NCBI RefSeq assembly: GCF_900176515.1
Contig: NZ_FWXV01000002.1
Location: 744,001-808,000 of the forward strand
Origin: Kibdelosporangium aridum
GTDB lineage: Bacteria; Actinomycetota; Actinomycetes; Mycobacteriales; Pseudonocardiaceae
Length of the DNA: 64,000 nt
Reading direction: 5' to 3'
Below, piece by piece: positions 9,351 to 17,685 of this stretch (position 1 is its first letter; each line of letters starts with the position of its first letter). A program made the position numbers and the translations under genes. Below the pieces are notes generated by a model that was given only the letters and a program-made list of their open reading frames with translations, was not told the DNA's origin and searched no databases.

Positions 9351-10133
9351 TTACCGGACCGCACTCGCCAGCGCCGGCAGCCAAGCGCGAGTGCGGTTCC
9401 TGGTGCGGACCACGAACGTGCCGAACGCGATCGCCCCGAATGCGGCGGCCCACCCGAGGCTGAGCAGGATCGGACTGACCGGAGCAGTGTCCGTGAAGCC
9501 CGCTGCCAGGCATGTCTGCATCGCCCCATAGCCAGGCAACAGCGTGACCACACCGGCATCGGACGCCGGGTTGGTGATCGGGTTCTGCAGCACGTTGTCG
9601 ATCACGGTGATCAGGATGATGATGAACATGCCCTCGAGTTCTCCGGGCAGGAACAGGGCGAAGAACAACCCGATCGCACCGTAGACGACTCCGGTGAGGA
9701 ACATCCCGGTCCACAGCAGCACCGGCTGCTGGATCGACCAGTACCAGGCGATCCAGGCGGTGGCGTAACCACCGACGATCACGGCGGCCACGAGCAACGT
9801 GGTGAGTTTCGCCAGCACCAGCGCGAGCCTGGAGTAGCCCGCGCCGGCCAGGCGCCGGTCGAAAGCGCCCGCCCGGTGCGCCGAAGCGAACATCGCGAAT
9901 CCGACAAGCAGGGACACCGCGTTGAGCGCGCAGCTGATCGTGGTCGCCTGCTGACCGGCGGCCTGGATCGGCGTTCCCGTCGTGCGCAATCGGAAGGTCA
10001 GTACTTCTCGGGTTATCACGAAGTACGCGAGCGAGATCGCGATCGGGATGAGAAACACCAGCACCAGCGCGGCGAGCTGATTGCGGGCCAGCTCCACCAG
10101 CGAGTACCGGGTGGCGACGCGATAGGCGTTCAC
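9351..10133 (-). CDS. ABC-2 type transporter permease
   Basis: A 260-residue membrane protein with about six hydrophobic segments (for example LVLVFLIPIAISLAYFVI and LILLSLGWAAAFGAIAFGTF), arranged like ABC-2 export permeases. It begins at a GTG that overlaps the stop of the ATPase gene (GTGA), so the two make one transporter. It is the last gene of a three-gene operon headed by the prenyl-synthase fusion, which suggests export of that enzyme's lipid product or of a molecule built on it. The substrate is inference. Confidence 0.88.
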   Translation of the reverse strand: MNAYRVATRYSLVELARNQLAALVLVFLIPIAISLAYFVITREVLTFRLRTTGTPIQAAGQQATTISCALNAVSLLVGFAMFASAHRAGAFDRRLAGAGYSRLALVLAKLTTLLVAAVIVGGYATAWIAWYWSIQQPVLLWTGMFLTGVVYGAIGLFFALFLPGELEGMFIIILITVIDNVLQNPITNPASDAGVVTLLPGYGAMQTCLAAGFTDTAPVSPILLSLGWAAAFGAIAFGTFVVRTRNRTRAWLPALASAVR

Positions 10134-10735
10134 ACGCGGCTCCTTGTGGTTTCCAACAGCCCGTCGCGCAACCGGTACAGCGTGTCCAGCCGTTCGGCGT
10201 CATAGGCGAGGTGTGAAATCACCACGACGGTCTTGCCCGCGGTGCGCAACGCGGCGGCGATGTCCCAGAACCGGAGATAGGTGTCCCAGTCGAAACCCTG
10301 GTACGGCTCGTCGAGCAGGACGACAGACGGATCGTGCATCAGGGCGAGGACCAGGTTGAGCTTCTGCTGGGTGCCGCCACTGAGGTGCTTGACCCTGGTT
10401 GCCCGGTAATCCTGGAAGCCGAGTTGCTCGATCAGCTCACCGGCACGGTCCAACGTGGACAATTTGTGGGCCACCTGGAAGTAGCGCAGGTGCTGTTCGA
10501 CGGTCAGCTCCGGATTGAGCACCGGTTGCTGAGGGCAGTATCCGGGCGTTCCGGTCAGCCGTACTGAACCGTCGTCCGGCGCGAGTTCACCACACAGGAT
10601 CCGCAGCAACGTCGTCTTGCCCGCGCCGTTCTCGCCGACGATGCCGACGAGTTCACCCGGTTGCGCGCCGAAATCCAGTCCTTTCAGGACTTTCCTCGGC
10701 CCGTATGCCTTATGGATGCCGGTCACCTGCAACAT
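10130..10735 (-). CDS. ABC transporter ATP-binding protein (ABC-2 exporter partner)
   Basis: A 201-residue, minimal nucleotide-binding subunit: Walker A GENGAGKT (about residues 35-42), Q-loop in PGYCPQQ, signature LSGGTQQK, Walker B VVLLDEP and switch histidine in VISHL. It is shorter than most such subunits (220-310 residues) but all ATPase motifs are present. It partners the permease downstream with a GTGA overlap, and its own ATG shares one base with the stop of the fusion gene upstream (TGATG), so the three genes are translationally coupled. Confidence 0.92.
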   Translation of the reverse strand: MLQVTGIHKAYGPRKVLKGLDFGAQPGELVGIVGENGAGKTTLLRILCGELAPDDGSVRLTGTPGYCPQQPVLNPELTVEQHLRYFQVAHKLSTLDRAGELIEQLGFQDYRATRVKHLSGGTQQKLNLVLALMHDPSVVLLDEPYQGFDWDTYLRFWDIAAALRTAGKTVVVISHLAYDAERLDTLYRLRDGLLETTRSRV

Positions 10736-12354
10736 CAGCGCGTCTCCTTCCGGGTGCCGCCGAAGCGTCGCTGACGAGAGGCGTAGGTGCTGATGGCCCG
10801 ACGCAGGTGCGAGTCGTCGAAGTCAGGCCAGAGCACGTCGTCGAAGACCATCTCGGCGTAGGCCACGTGCCACGGCAGGAAGTTGCTCGTCCGCTGCTCG
10901 CCGGAGGTCCTGATCAACAGGTCCACATCGGGCAGGTCCGGTGCGTGGAGGTACCGGGCGAACCCGGATTCGTCGACGGCTGCCGGGTCGATCCGGCCCG
11001 CGACGGCGTCGGCAGCCAACGTGGCCGCGGCCTTGACGATCTCGTCGCGGCCGCCGTAGTCCAGGCAGACGGTGAGCGTCAGCCGGGTGTTGGCCGTGGT
11101 CAACTGCTCGGCGTGTTCGATCTTTTCCCGCAACAACACGGGAATTCTGTCGCGCCGGCCGCACCATCGGATACGTACGCCGTCTTTGTGCACCCGTTGG
11201 GTCAGCCGCGACACCGCGTCGGCCAGCAGGTCGAACAGCGAAGCCACCTCATCGCGGGGCCGTGACCAGTTCTCGGTCGAGAAGGCGTACACCGTCAGGT
11301 ACTGGATGCCGTACCGCATCGCGTTCTTCAGCAACTGGTCCAGCGCGGCCTCCCCGGCGGCGTGGCCGTCGACTGCCGACTTGCCGCGAGCGGCAGCCCA
11401 CCGCCGGTTGCCATCCATGATCACGGCGACGTGCCGGGGTACGGCCGTCTTCGGTATCCGGCGGAACCGGTCGACCAGGCCGGACCGGCGCCGTCGGCGC
11501 GGTTGCGGGATCTCGACGTCCAGCAACGAGTCGGGCAGCGGTACCTGGAGCTGCTCGACGAACAGCTGGGATTTCCGGCGTGCGATCTCGTCGAACCACA
11601 GTCCGAGACCTCGCACCATCGCGGAGATGAACGGCTGGCTCGAGGGGTGCAGCATCGCGACGATGTCTTCGCCCTCGGCCAGCAGGCCACGGGCCCGCCG
11701 GACCTCGAAGCCGATCAGGGCATCGTGTGCCCGGGATCGACCGCCGACCAGGTCGTCCACGGTGAGCCCGAATCGGTCGAGGTCGCATCGTGGCAGGTAG
11801 CACCGGCCGCGCGGCAGGTCGGCAGCCAGGTCGCTGAGGTTGTCGGCCATCTGGAACGCCTCGCCCAGCACGGACATCGACTCCGCCGCGCCCGCGTCGA
11901 GGGGTTCCAGCAGCGGCGTGGTCAGCTCGGCCACCGTCCCGGAAACACCGCGCAGAAACCCGCGCAACTCGGCGAAGGTCGCGAAGCGGGTCGGTTGACT
12001 GCTGTCCTTCTCGCACGCGGCCAGGAATTCGTCGATCAGCCGGACGTCCAGGTCCCAAGTGGACACGGTGTGCACGAAGGCTCGTCGCAACGAATGCCCG
12101 CTGCGCTTGTCCCGCAGTTCCGCCATGGTTTCCGCGCGCCACCGCGCGATGGCTTGTGGGCGCTGTGCCGCTTCGCCTTCGTCCGCAAGGCGATCGCTCC
12201 ACGCGGTAAACGCGAACAACGCGTGCAAGTACGGACGCTTCTGGGCGGTCAGCAACTCGATCGCGAGATACGACGGGCGGTGCGCTCGTGCGTGTACTCG
12301 CTTGCAGGCCTCGAACGACTGGAGCAGAGCTCGCGGTGCTCGCTCCAGGTCCAC
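10735..12354 (-). CDS. fusion of squalene/phytoene-synthase-like domain and cis-prenyltransferase (UppS family)
   Basis: One 539-residue chain. Residues 1 to about 280 resemble the trans head-to-head prenyl synthases: two Asp-rich motifs DRLAD (54-58) and DLAAD (175-179), the latter in the family context Q(M)ADN..D..ADLPRGRCYLP. An arginine-rich linker (PRRRRRSG, 286-292) follows. Residues 300-539 are a cis-prenyltransferase: MDGNRRWA (313-320), STENWSRP (359-366), RTSGEQR (482-488), W...DFDDSHLRRAI near the end. Both halves keep their catalytic motifs, so a bifunctional enzyme is likely: chain elongation with cis geometry, then condensation or cyclisation. It heads an operon with an ABC-2 exporter and is divergent from a GMC oxidoreductase. 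I know of no characterised enzyme with this fusion; the product is unknown. Confidence 0.85.
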   Translation of the reverse strand: MDLERAPRALLQSFEACKRVHARAHRPSYLAIELLTAQKRPYLHALFAFTAWSDRLADEGEAAQRPQAIARWRAETMAELRDKRSGHSLRRAFVHTVSTWDLDVRLIDEFLAACEKDSSQPTRFATFAELRGFLRGVSGTVAELTTPLLEPLDAGAAESMSVLGEAFQMADNLSDLAADLPRGRCYLPRCDLDRFGLTVDDLVGGRSRAHDALIGFEVRRARGLLAEGEDIVAMLHPSSQPFISAMVRGLGLWFDEIARRKSQLFVEQLQVPLPDSLLDVEIPQPRRRRRSGLVDRFRRIPKTAVPRHVAVIMDGNRRWAAARGKSAVDGHAAGEAALDQLLKNAMRYGIQYLTVYAFSTENWSRPRDEVASLFDLLADAVSRLTQRVHKDGVRIRWCGRRDRIPVLLREKIEHAEQLTTANTRLTLTVCLDYGGRDEIVKAAATLAADAVAGRIDPAAVDESGFARYLHAPDLPDVDLLIRTSGEQRTSNFLPWHVAYAEMVFDDVLWPDFDDSHLRRAISTYASRQRRFGGTRKETR

Positions 12355-12423
12355 AGTCGATCACACTCCGAATCTGAATCGGTACTCTTCGCTTACGATA
12401 TTAGGACGGACGGCGCAGCGCTA

Positions 12424-13632
12424 ATGGACCGTATAGACGTACTCGTGGTCGGCTCAGGTTTCGGTGGCAGCGTCGCTGCGTTGCGTCTGGCCGAGAAGGG
12501 CTACCGGGTCACCGTCCTGGAAGCGGGCAGACGCTTCGCTGACACCGACTTGGCTTCCGGGCCGTGGCAGTTGCACCGCGTGCTTTGGGCACCGCGGATC
12601 GGGATGCGCGGGATCATCCGCGTCCGGGTGCGACGGCGTCTGATCGTGCTGACCGGCATCGGTGTCGGCGGCGGATCCCTGGCTTACGCGGGCGTGCATT
12701 ACCGACCAGATCCTGAGGTGTTCCAGGCGGCGGGGTGGGATCGGTCCGTGGACTGGTCGTCCGAATTGGACCCGTGGTTCGCCCGCGCGGAGCAGATGCT
12801 CGGCACCACGACGGTTCCCGATCTCAGCCCCGGCGATCAGGCGTTGCGGCGCACCGCGAACGCGCTCGGCGCCGTCGAGACGTTCCACCCCACGCGTGTC
12901 GGCATCGACTTCAGTAGCTGCACGCTCTGCGGACATTGCACCACCGGTTGTCGGACGGGTGCGAAGAACACGTTGGCCAAGAACTACCTGCGTCTCGCCG
13001 GACAAGTGGGTGCCCGGGTCCATCCCCTCGCGGAGGTGACGAAGCTGCGTCCCCGGTCGGACGGCTGGGATGTGTACACCCGCGATCGGGTGTGGCACGC
13101 GAAACACGTCGTATTGGCCGCAGGTGCTTGGGGCACGACCGAACTACTGCGCCGCTCGGCACTTCCCGGCCTGTCTCCGGCACTGGGCACCCGTATGTGC
13201 ACCAACGGGGAACGGCTGTATGTCACCCGCGCCAAGGTGGGCGATGGTGTCGCCATCTCCTCAGCCTTCCGCCCGGACGCCGCGACCACTGTTCAGCTGT
13301 GTCGAATCGGACCAGGGCAAATCGCGTTCCTCAACGCGATGGCCCGCGACGACCATCTCGTCAGCCACTACGGTCGCGTGACCGTGAAGTTCATGGAGCA
13401 GATCGGCAGCCGTGCATGGGCAGCGCTGCCAGTCACCGGCCACCCGCTCGGCGGCTGTCCTCTGGGTACCAACCCGGCCACCAGCGTTGCGGATCTCCGT
13501 CACCGCGTGCACGGTTATCCGACGCTGCACATCGCCGACGGTTCGACGATTCCCCATAACCTCGGCGTCAATCCCGCGCTGACCATCACCGCCATGGCCG
13601 AACGAGCCTTCGCCATGTGGGAGGACGCTTGA
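12424..13632 (+). CDS. short GMC-family FAD oxidoreductase, cholesterol-oxidase-like
   Basis: A 402-residue flavoprotein: N-terminal dinucleotide-binding GSGFGG (10-15) with the ribose-binding glutamate E33, a GVGGGS motif (81-85), a cysteine cluster CTLCGHCTTGCRTGAKNT (cysteines 166, 169, 172, 176) and a C-terminal GHPLGGCPLG plus IADGS...NPALTITAMAERA. These are marks of the bacterial cholesterol-oxidase-like GMC branch, but those proteins are usually about 550-580 residues; the substrate-cap part between about residues 225 and 330 is much reduced here. The reading frame is intact, so this looks like a genuine short form. ATG 12424 follows GGACGG. It overlaps the next gene by one base (TGATG) and probably oxidises a prenyl or sterol-like alcohol (inference). 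Confidence 0.82.
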   Translation: MDRIDVLVVGSGFGGSVAALRLAEKGYRVTVLEAGRRFADTDLASGPWQLHRVLWAPRIGMRGIIRVRVRRRLIVLTGIGVGGGSLAYAGVHYRPDPEVFQAAGWDRSVDWSSELDPWFARAEQMLGTTTVPDLSPGDQALRRTANALGAVETFHPTRVGIDFSSCTLCGHCTTGCRTGAKNTLAKNYLRLAGQVGARVHPLAEVTKLRPRSDGWDVYTRDRVWHAKHVVLAAGAWGTTELLRRSALPGLSPALGTRMCTNGERLYVTRAKVGDGVAISSAFRPDAATTVQLCRIGPGQIAFLNAMARDDHLVSHYGRVTVKFMEQIGSRAWAALPVTGHPLGGCPLGTNPATSVADLRHRVHGYPTLHIADGSTIPHNLGVNPALTITAMAERAFAMWEDA

Positions 13633-14090
13633 TGATCCACCCGCTGTTCACCCGGATCGGCCGCACCCGCGTATTCGGCCTGCTCGCACCGCACGTGCTG
13701 CCACGACTCGACCTCATGACGCACCGGCTCACTGGCGGGCGGTGGATGCCCAGCCGCTGGGCGTTGCCATCCGTACTGCTGACGACAACCGGCCACCGCA
13801 CAGGCATCGCACGCACGACACCGTTGTGCGCGTACCAGTACGAAGATGGCAGCTGGCTCATCGCGGCCACGAACTTCGGTCGTCCGCGCCATCCCTCGTG
13901 GAGCACCAACTTGTTGCACCACCCGCAGGCCGTCATCACCGCCGACGGCCGCGCTCACCACGTCGCCGCAACGCTGCTCTCCCGCGATCAGATCGCAGCG
14001 CACCGGCCACAGATCCTGCGCATCCTCCCGGTCTTCGACCACTACGCCGCCCGCGCGGGCCGTGACATCCGTGTTTTCCACCTGGCCTGA
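13632..14090 (+). CDS. deazaflavin (F420)-dependent nitroreductase family protein
   Basis: A 152-residue protein of the Ddn-like split-barrel family: TTTGHRTGIARTTPL followed by a conserved NFGRPRHPSWSTNLLHHP segment (typical form: ...HPxWxxNLxAxP), the F420-binding signature. Members reduce quinones, enones or nitro compounds with F420H2, often at membranes. The ATG at 13632 shares a base with the GMC stop, so both are made from one mRNA; an in-frame ATG at 13617 inside the GMC gene is less likely. With the oxidoreductase it forms a two-step redox pair opposite the prenyl-synthase operon. Confidence 0.82.
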   Translation: MIHPLFTRIGRTRVFGLLAPHVLPRLDLMTHRLTGGRWMPSRWALPSVLLTTTGHRTGIARTTPLCAYQYEDGSWLIAATNFGRPRHPSWSTNLLHHPQAVITADGRAHHVAATLLSRDQIAAHRPQILRILPVFDHYAARAGRDIRVFHLA

Positions 14091-14095
14091 ACAGC

Positions 14096-14131
14096 AAAAA
14101 GGGCCACCCCGTGCGCGGGGTGGCCCTTTTG
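14096..14131. terminator. bidirectional intrinsic terminator
   Basis: A perfect 14-base-pair stem (AAAAGGGCCACCCC at 14097-14110, its complement at 14117-14130) around the loop GTGCGC. A-tract and T-tract flank it, so it can stop transcripts both from the deazaflavin reductase gene (plus) and from rplL (minus). Confidence 0.9.
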
Positions 14132-14161
14132 GTGTTGCGGGTGCGGCTCAGGCCGCGGTGA

Positions 14162-14551
14162 TCACTTGAGGGTGATCTTGGCGCCAACGGCCTCGAGCTT
14201 CTCCTTGGCGGCGTCGGCGGCCTCCTTGGCGACCTTCTCCAGAACCGGCTTCGGGGCGCTCTCGACCAGCTCCTTGGCCTCCTTCAGGCCCAGGCCGGAG
14301 ACGACCTCGCGGACGACCTTGATGACCTGGATCTTCTTGTCACCGGCCGACTCGAGGATGACGTCGAACTCGTCCTGCTCCTCGGCAGCCTCGGGGGCGG
14401 CACCGCCGCCACCACCCTGGACGACCTGCTGCACCGGGGCAGCCGCGGTGACCTCGAAGGTGGTCTCGAACTCCTTGACGAAGGCCGACAGCTCGAGCAG
14501 CGTCATCTCCTTGAACGCGTCGAGCAGCTCTTCGGTGCTGAGCTTCGCCAT
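14162..14551 (-). CDS. rplL: 50S ribosomal protein L7/L12
   Basis: A 129-residue acidic protein with the standard three-part layout: N-terminal dimerisation helices ([22 protein letters not shown]), an alanine/glycine-rich hinge ([19 protein letters not shown]) and the C-terminal factor-binding domain ([34 protein letters not shown]). It forms the ribosomal stalk on L10. It lies 43 bases behind rplJ in the same operon and is followed by a strong terminator. Confidence 0.98.
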   Translation of the reverse strand: MAKLSTEELLDAFKEMTLLELSAFVKEFETTFEVTAAAPVQQVVQGGGGGAAPEAAEEQDEFDVILESAGDKKIQVIKVVREVVSGLGLKEAKELVESAPKPVLEKVAKEAADAAKEKLEAVGAKITLK

Positions 14552-14594
14552 GATGGCGGCTCCTTTCTTCTAGCTAAGCGGGTGGGGGTGAACT

Positions 14595-15131
14595 TCAGCT
14601 CTCGGCGGGAGCTTCCGCTGCTGCCTTCTTCTCCTGCAGCGCGGCGGCCAGGCGAGCGACCTGCGAGGCCGGGGCGTTGAACAGCCCGGCGGCCTTGGCG
14701 AGGTTGCCCTTCATCGCGCCCGCCAGCTTGGCGAGCAGCACCTCACGGCTCTCGAGGTCAGCAATCCTGTTGACCTCGTCGACCGAGAGCGGGCGGCCCT
14801 CCATGTAGCCGCCCTTGATGACCAGACCCTTGTTGTCCTTCGCGAAGTCACGAAGAGCCTTGGCTGCGTCGACGGGCTCGCCGTCGACGAACGTGATGGC
14901 CGTCGGGCCCTCGAAGAGAGCGTCGAGGCCCTCAACTCCGGCGTCCTTGGCGGCCAGCTTGACCAGGGTGTTCTTCGCGACGCGGTAAGACGCGTCTTTG
15001 CCGAGAGCGCGACGCAGCGTGGTGAGCTGCGACACGGAGAGGCCGCTGTACTGCGTGACGACGGCGGCCGAGCTCGTACGGAACTTGTCCGCGATCTCGG
15101 CGACTGCGGCCACCTTGTCCGGCTTCGCCAT
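14595..15131 (-). CDS. rplJ: 50S ribosomal protein L10
   Basis: A 178-residue protein starting [18 protein letters not shown] with the L10 core [16 protein letters not shown] and a C-terminal helical tail rich in alanine and lysine that binds L7/L12 dimers. Length is normal for actinobacteria. It is the first gene of rplJL and is preceded by about 190 bases of leader that should bind L10 for feedback control. Unlike the Escherichia coli arrangement, rplKA lies about 6 kb away. Confidence 0.98.
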   Translation of the reverse strand: MAKPDKVAAVAEIADKFRTSSAAVVTQYSGLSVSQLTTLRRALGKDASYRVAKNTLVKLAAKDAGVEGLDALFEGPTAITFVDGEPVDAAKALRDFAKDNKGLVIKGGYMEGRPLSVDEVNRIADLESREVLLAKLAGAMKGNLAKAAGLFNAPASQVARLAAALQEKKAAAEAPAES

Positions 15132-15325
15132 GTTCGCCTCCTCTCTGGGCTACGACCGCTTGTCCCAGGCCCGGAGAAGACGAAACGCCCGGCGCGCAGG
15201 CACGGGCGTAAGAAAGAAGCGCAAAACTTCTTCGAAGCTCGTTCCTCCTGCGCGGGCCACCCTTGCGGGATCTTCATCTTCACGGGGGAAGAGACCAGCG
15301 GTCTTCGGTAGAACGGCGACAACGA
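15132..15325 (-). promoter_or_regulatory. rplJ 5' leader, L10-binding autoregulatory RNA
   Basis: In the rplJ direction this begins near CCGAAGACCGCTGGTC and contains hairpin-forming segments, including CTTCGAAGAAG ... CTTCTTT around 15215-15240, ending with GAGAGGAGG just before the ATG. An upstream GACCGCTGGTC element plus a long leader is the usual form of the L10 leader, where excess L10(L12)4 represses its own operon. Boundaries are approximate and the fold was not computed. Confidence 0.65.
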
Positions 15326-15374
15326 TACGGGACACAACGCTGCCGCTCCAAATCGCCCCCGGCATGATGGTGAC

Positions 15375-16082
15375 GTGGCCGACAACGAGCGCCCCAACCA
15401 CCCGGCACCCTTCGACCCGGAACAGCAGAAGCAGTTCGAACAGTTCCAGCAGTACCAGCAGTTCCTGAAGTTCCAGGAGATGCAGGGACAAGGTCAGCTG
15501 CCGCCTGCCGCCACACCGGCGCCGCCGAAGAAGCCGCTGCCCGGCTGGGTCAAGTTCCTGTTCAGCAAGACCTTCCGGCGGTTGTTGTTGCTCGCTGTCG
15601 TGATCGCCGCGGTCGCGTGGGGATGCTCGTACCTGCGTGACGTGTTCAACGTCGCTCCGCAGGACGACGGCCTCGGCGTGCAGGGCGGCGCCGGGCCCGG
15701 CGCGAAACAGTCCCCGGGTATGCCCAACGAGGTGATGAGCACCTTGTACCGGAGCATCGCCGCTGGTGAGGCCACGTTCGCTTGCTCGTCGTTCAGTCCG
15801 ACGGGGGCCGCGGCGTTCGCCGCGAGTTTCGGGGCCGCGGACTGCCCGGCCGCGGTCGCCAAGTTGAAGCCCGACGTGGCGCCGCTGACCAGGAACCCGC
15901 GGATCGAAATCCCCCAGGGGGCGACTTCGATCCGCGTCAGCTCGTGCTCCCTGTTCGTCAAACCGGGCACCACGTCCTTGGGCGTCTTCGTCTTCACGCC
16001 CTTCGAACGGGCCTGGATCATCTCCGGCCACGAGACCGAGACCTGCACGACACCAAGCCCGACGACCACCACTTCGCGCTAG
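15375..16082 (+). CDS. membrane-anchored protein with Gln-rich N-terminus, function unknown
   Basis: A 235-residue protein starting at GTG. Residues 1-45 are glutamine/phenylalanine-rich (FEQFQQYQQFLKFQEMQ), then a proline linker, one membrane helix (about 66-86, RRLLLLAVVIAAVAWGC) and an extracytoplasmic domain of about 145 residues with four cysteines (CSSF, DCP, SSCSL, ETCT). The layout suggests a cytoplasmic low-complexity tail and an outer folded domain held by disulfides. I do not recognise the family. It converges with the GH3 gene, the two stops sharing the four bases CTAG. Confidence 0.72.
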   Translation: MADNERPNHPAPFDPEQQKQFEQFQQYQQFLKFQEMQGQGQLPPAATPAPPKKPLPGWVKFLFSKTFRRLLLLAVVIAAVAWGCSYLRDVFNVAPQDDGLGVQGGAGPGAKQSPGMPNEVMSTLYRSIAAGEATFACSSFSPTGAAAFAASFGAADCPAAVAKLKPDVAPLTRNPRIEIPQGATSIRVSSCSLFVKPGTTSLGVFVFTPFERAWIISGHETETCTTPSPTTTTSR

Positions 16083-17623
16083 TACCGCAGTCCTAGGCCA
16101 GACGGATATCGCGCGCTGACCGTGACCGGGAGCTTGCCTCCCGGCTGTGCCCCGAATACGACCCTGGCCAGCGCCTTCATCACGGTCCCGTTCGCGGGTG
16201 GCAGCGGGCCCCAGACCTGGGTCTGAGCGTAGGCAGCGAGAGCAGCACCCAGGTCGGGGTAGGAGTTGACGTCGTACGGCACCCCCAAAGACACCGCGGC
16301 AACGCGTTTGCCTGCAGCTTTGAGCGCGTGGACGAGCTTGACCTGGCCTTCGGGCAGGGTAGGTCCACGGGAGTACGTCGCCACCAGAACCTGGTCCTCA
16401 ACCCGGCGGACAGCTTCGGCGATCTCCGCGTCGGTCGGGTTTTCGCTGGATGCCTGCCACCAGTTCGCACCCATTGCCTGCGCCAACGGTTCGACGTCCA
16501 TCACGCCCGCGACCAGCGTCCTCGCCTGGGAGTTGAACGGCAGCGCCTTGGATCGGTTGTCCAGCAACGTGATCGAGGCCTGCGCGATCGGATCGGGGTC
16601 GACCCGCGTGGACAGTCCTTGGCCTCGGTACTGGCACTTCAGTTTCAGGACACGAGCCGCCGACTGGTCGATGCGCTCCTGCGTCAGGCCGGCCTGCAGT
16701 GCGTCCCGGATCGCGACGTGATCACTGTGCAGTCCGGTGGAAAGCACCACGTCAGCGCCCGCTTTGAGGGCACGGACCGATGCGTCCGCGATGCCCCAGC
16801 GCTCCTTGATGGCGCCCATCTGGATGGAATCGGTGATCACGACACCGTCGAACCCCATCTCCGACCGCAGAATGCCGGTGATCACCCTGCTGGACAGCGT
16901 CGACGGCAGATCCGGGTCCACCGCCCGCAGCACGACGTGCGCCGTCATGATCATCGGCGCACCGGCCGCGATCGCCGCCCGGAACGGCGGGAAGTGCACG
17001 CGGTCCATCGTGGCCCGGTCGGCGTCCACAGTGGGCAGTTCCCAGTGCGGATCCGCGTTCACACCACCGTGTCCGGGGAAGTGCTTCACGGCCGGCACCA
17101 CTCCGGCCGAGCGGTACGCCAGGACCTGGGCGGTGACCATCCGGGAGATCAGACCTGGGTCTTCGCCGTACGACCGCACTCCGAAGGGGAACTGCGGATT
17201 GCTGTTGACGTCCGCCAACGGCGCCAGGTTCAGCCCCACCCCGGCTTGTTTCAACTCGGTCGCTGTCCCCAGGGCGGCGGCAGCCGCTTTGGCCGGGTCG
17301 CGGGTCGCGCCGAGCCCCATCGGCCGGGGGTACGCCGTCGTCCCGCCGATTCCCTGGATCGCGCCGTGCTCGAAGTCGCCGCCGACCAGCACGTCCTTGC
17401 CCTGGCGCCGGGTGAATTCGGCGGCACTGCGCACATCGGGCATGTCCGGCAAGCTCACCAGACCCGCATGCACTTCATGGGCACGGCTGACGTCGCCGCC
17501 GACCATGATCAGCTGGCCGAGCCGCTCGTCCGGGGTGAGCTGCTCGATCGTTCGACAGGCCGTCGAAGCCGCGGCGGGCACCGGGACCGCGACTGCTAGC
17601 AGGAGGGGAAGAATCCATTTCAT
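16079..17623 (-). CDS. secreted glycoside hydrolase family 3 protein, NagZ-like beta-N-acetylhexosaminidase
   Basis: A 514-residue exported enzyme: signal peptide MKWILPLLLAVAVPVPAAAS, a GH3 TIM barrel with the KHFPGHGGVNADPHWELP signature and the nucleophile aspartate in VVITDSIQMGA, then a C-terminal domain (from about 345). NagZ-type enzymes carry KHFPGHG.(4)DSH with a His/Asp acid-base pair; here it reads DPH, keeping both residues. The probable role is release of N-acetylglucosamine from cell-wall fragments or chitin oligomers outside the cell. The ATG at 17623 begins the signal peptide; 22 further in-frame codons upstream were not included. Confidence 0.85.
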   Translation of the reverse strand: MKWILPLLLAVAVPVPAAASTACRTIEQLTPDERLGQLIMVGGDVSRAHEVHAGLVSLPDMPDVRSAAEFTRRQGKDVLVGGDFEHGAIQGIGGTTAYPRPMGLGATRDPAKAAAAALGTATELKQAGVGLNLAPLADVNSNPQFPFGVRSYGEDPGLISRMVTAQVLAYRSAGVVPAVKHFPGHGGVNADPHWELPTVDADRATMDRVHFPPFRAAIAAGAPMIMTAHVVLRAVDPDLPSTLSSRVITGILRSEMGFDGVVITDSIQMGAIKERWGIADASVRALKAGADVVLSTGLHSDHVAIRDALQAGLTQERIDQSAARVLKLKCQYRGQGLSTRVDPDPIAQASITLLDNRSKALPFNSQARTLVAGVMDVEPLAQAMGANWWQASSENPTDAEIAEAVRRVEDQVLVATYSRGPTLPEGQVKLVHALKAAGKRVAAVSLGVPYDVNSYPDLGAALAAYAQTQVWGPLPPANGTVMKALARVVFGAQPGGKLPVTVSARYPSGLGLRY

Positions 17624-17685
17624 AGACCGAGAATCCGGTGCTTTTCCGGCGTTTTCGTCGGCCTTCAGACCGAAGCGCGTACATC

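Noticed and set aside
11362..12423. A long plus-strand frame running into the GMC oxidoreductase from far upstream.
   Set aside because: The upstream part is antisense to the prenyl-synthase fusion; the flavoprotein clearly begins with MDRIDVLVVGSG at 12424.
12424..13632. GMC gene as a pseudogene or frameshifted remnant.
   Set aside because: Both terminal domains are in one uninterrupted frame with a good start and a coupled downstream gene, so a genuine short form is more likely.
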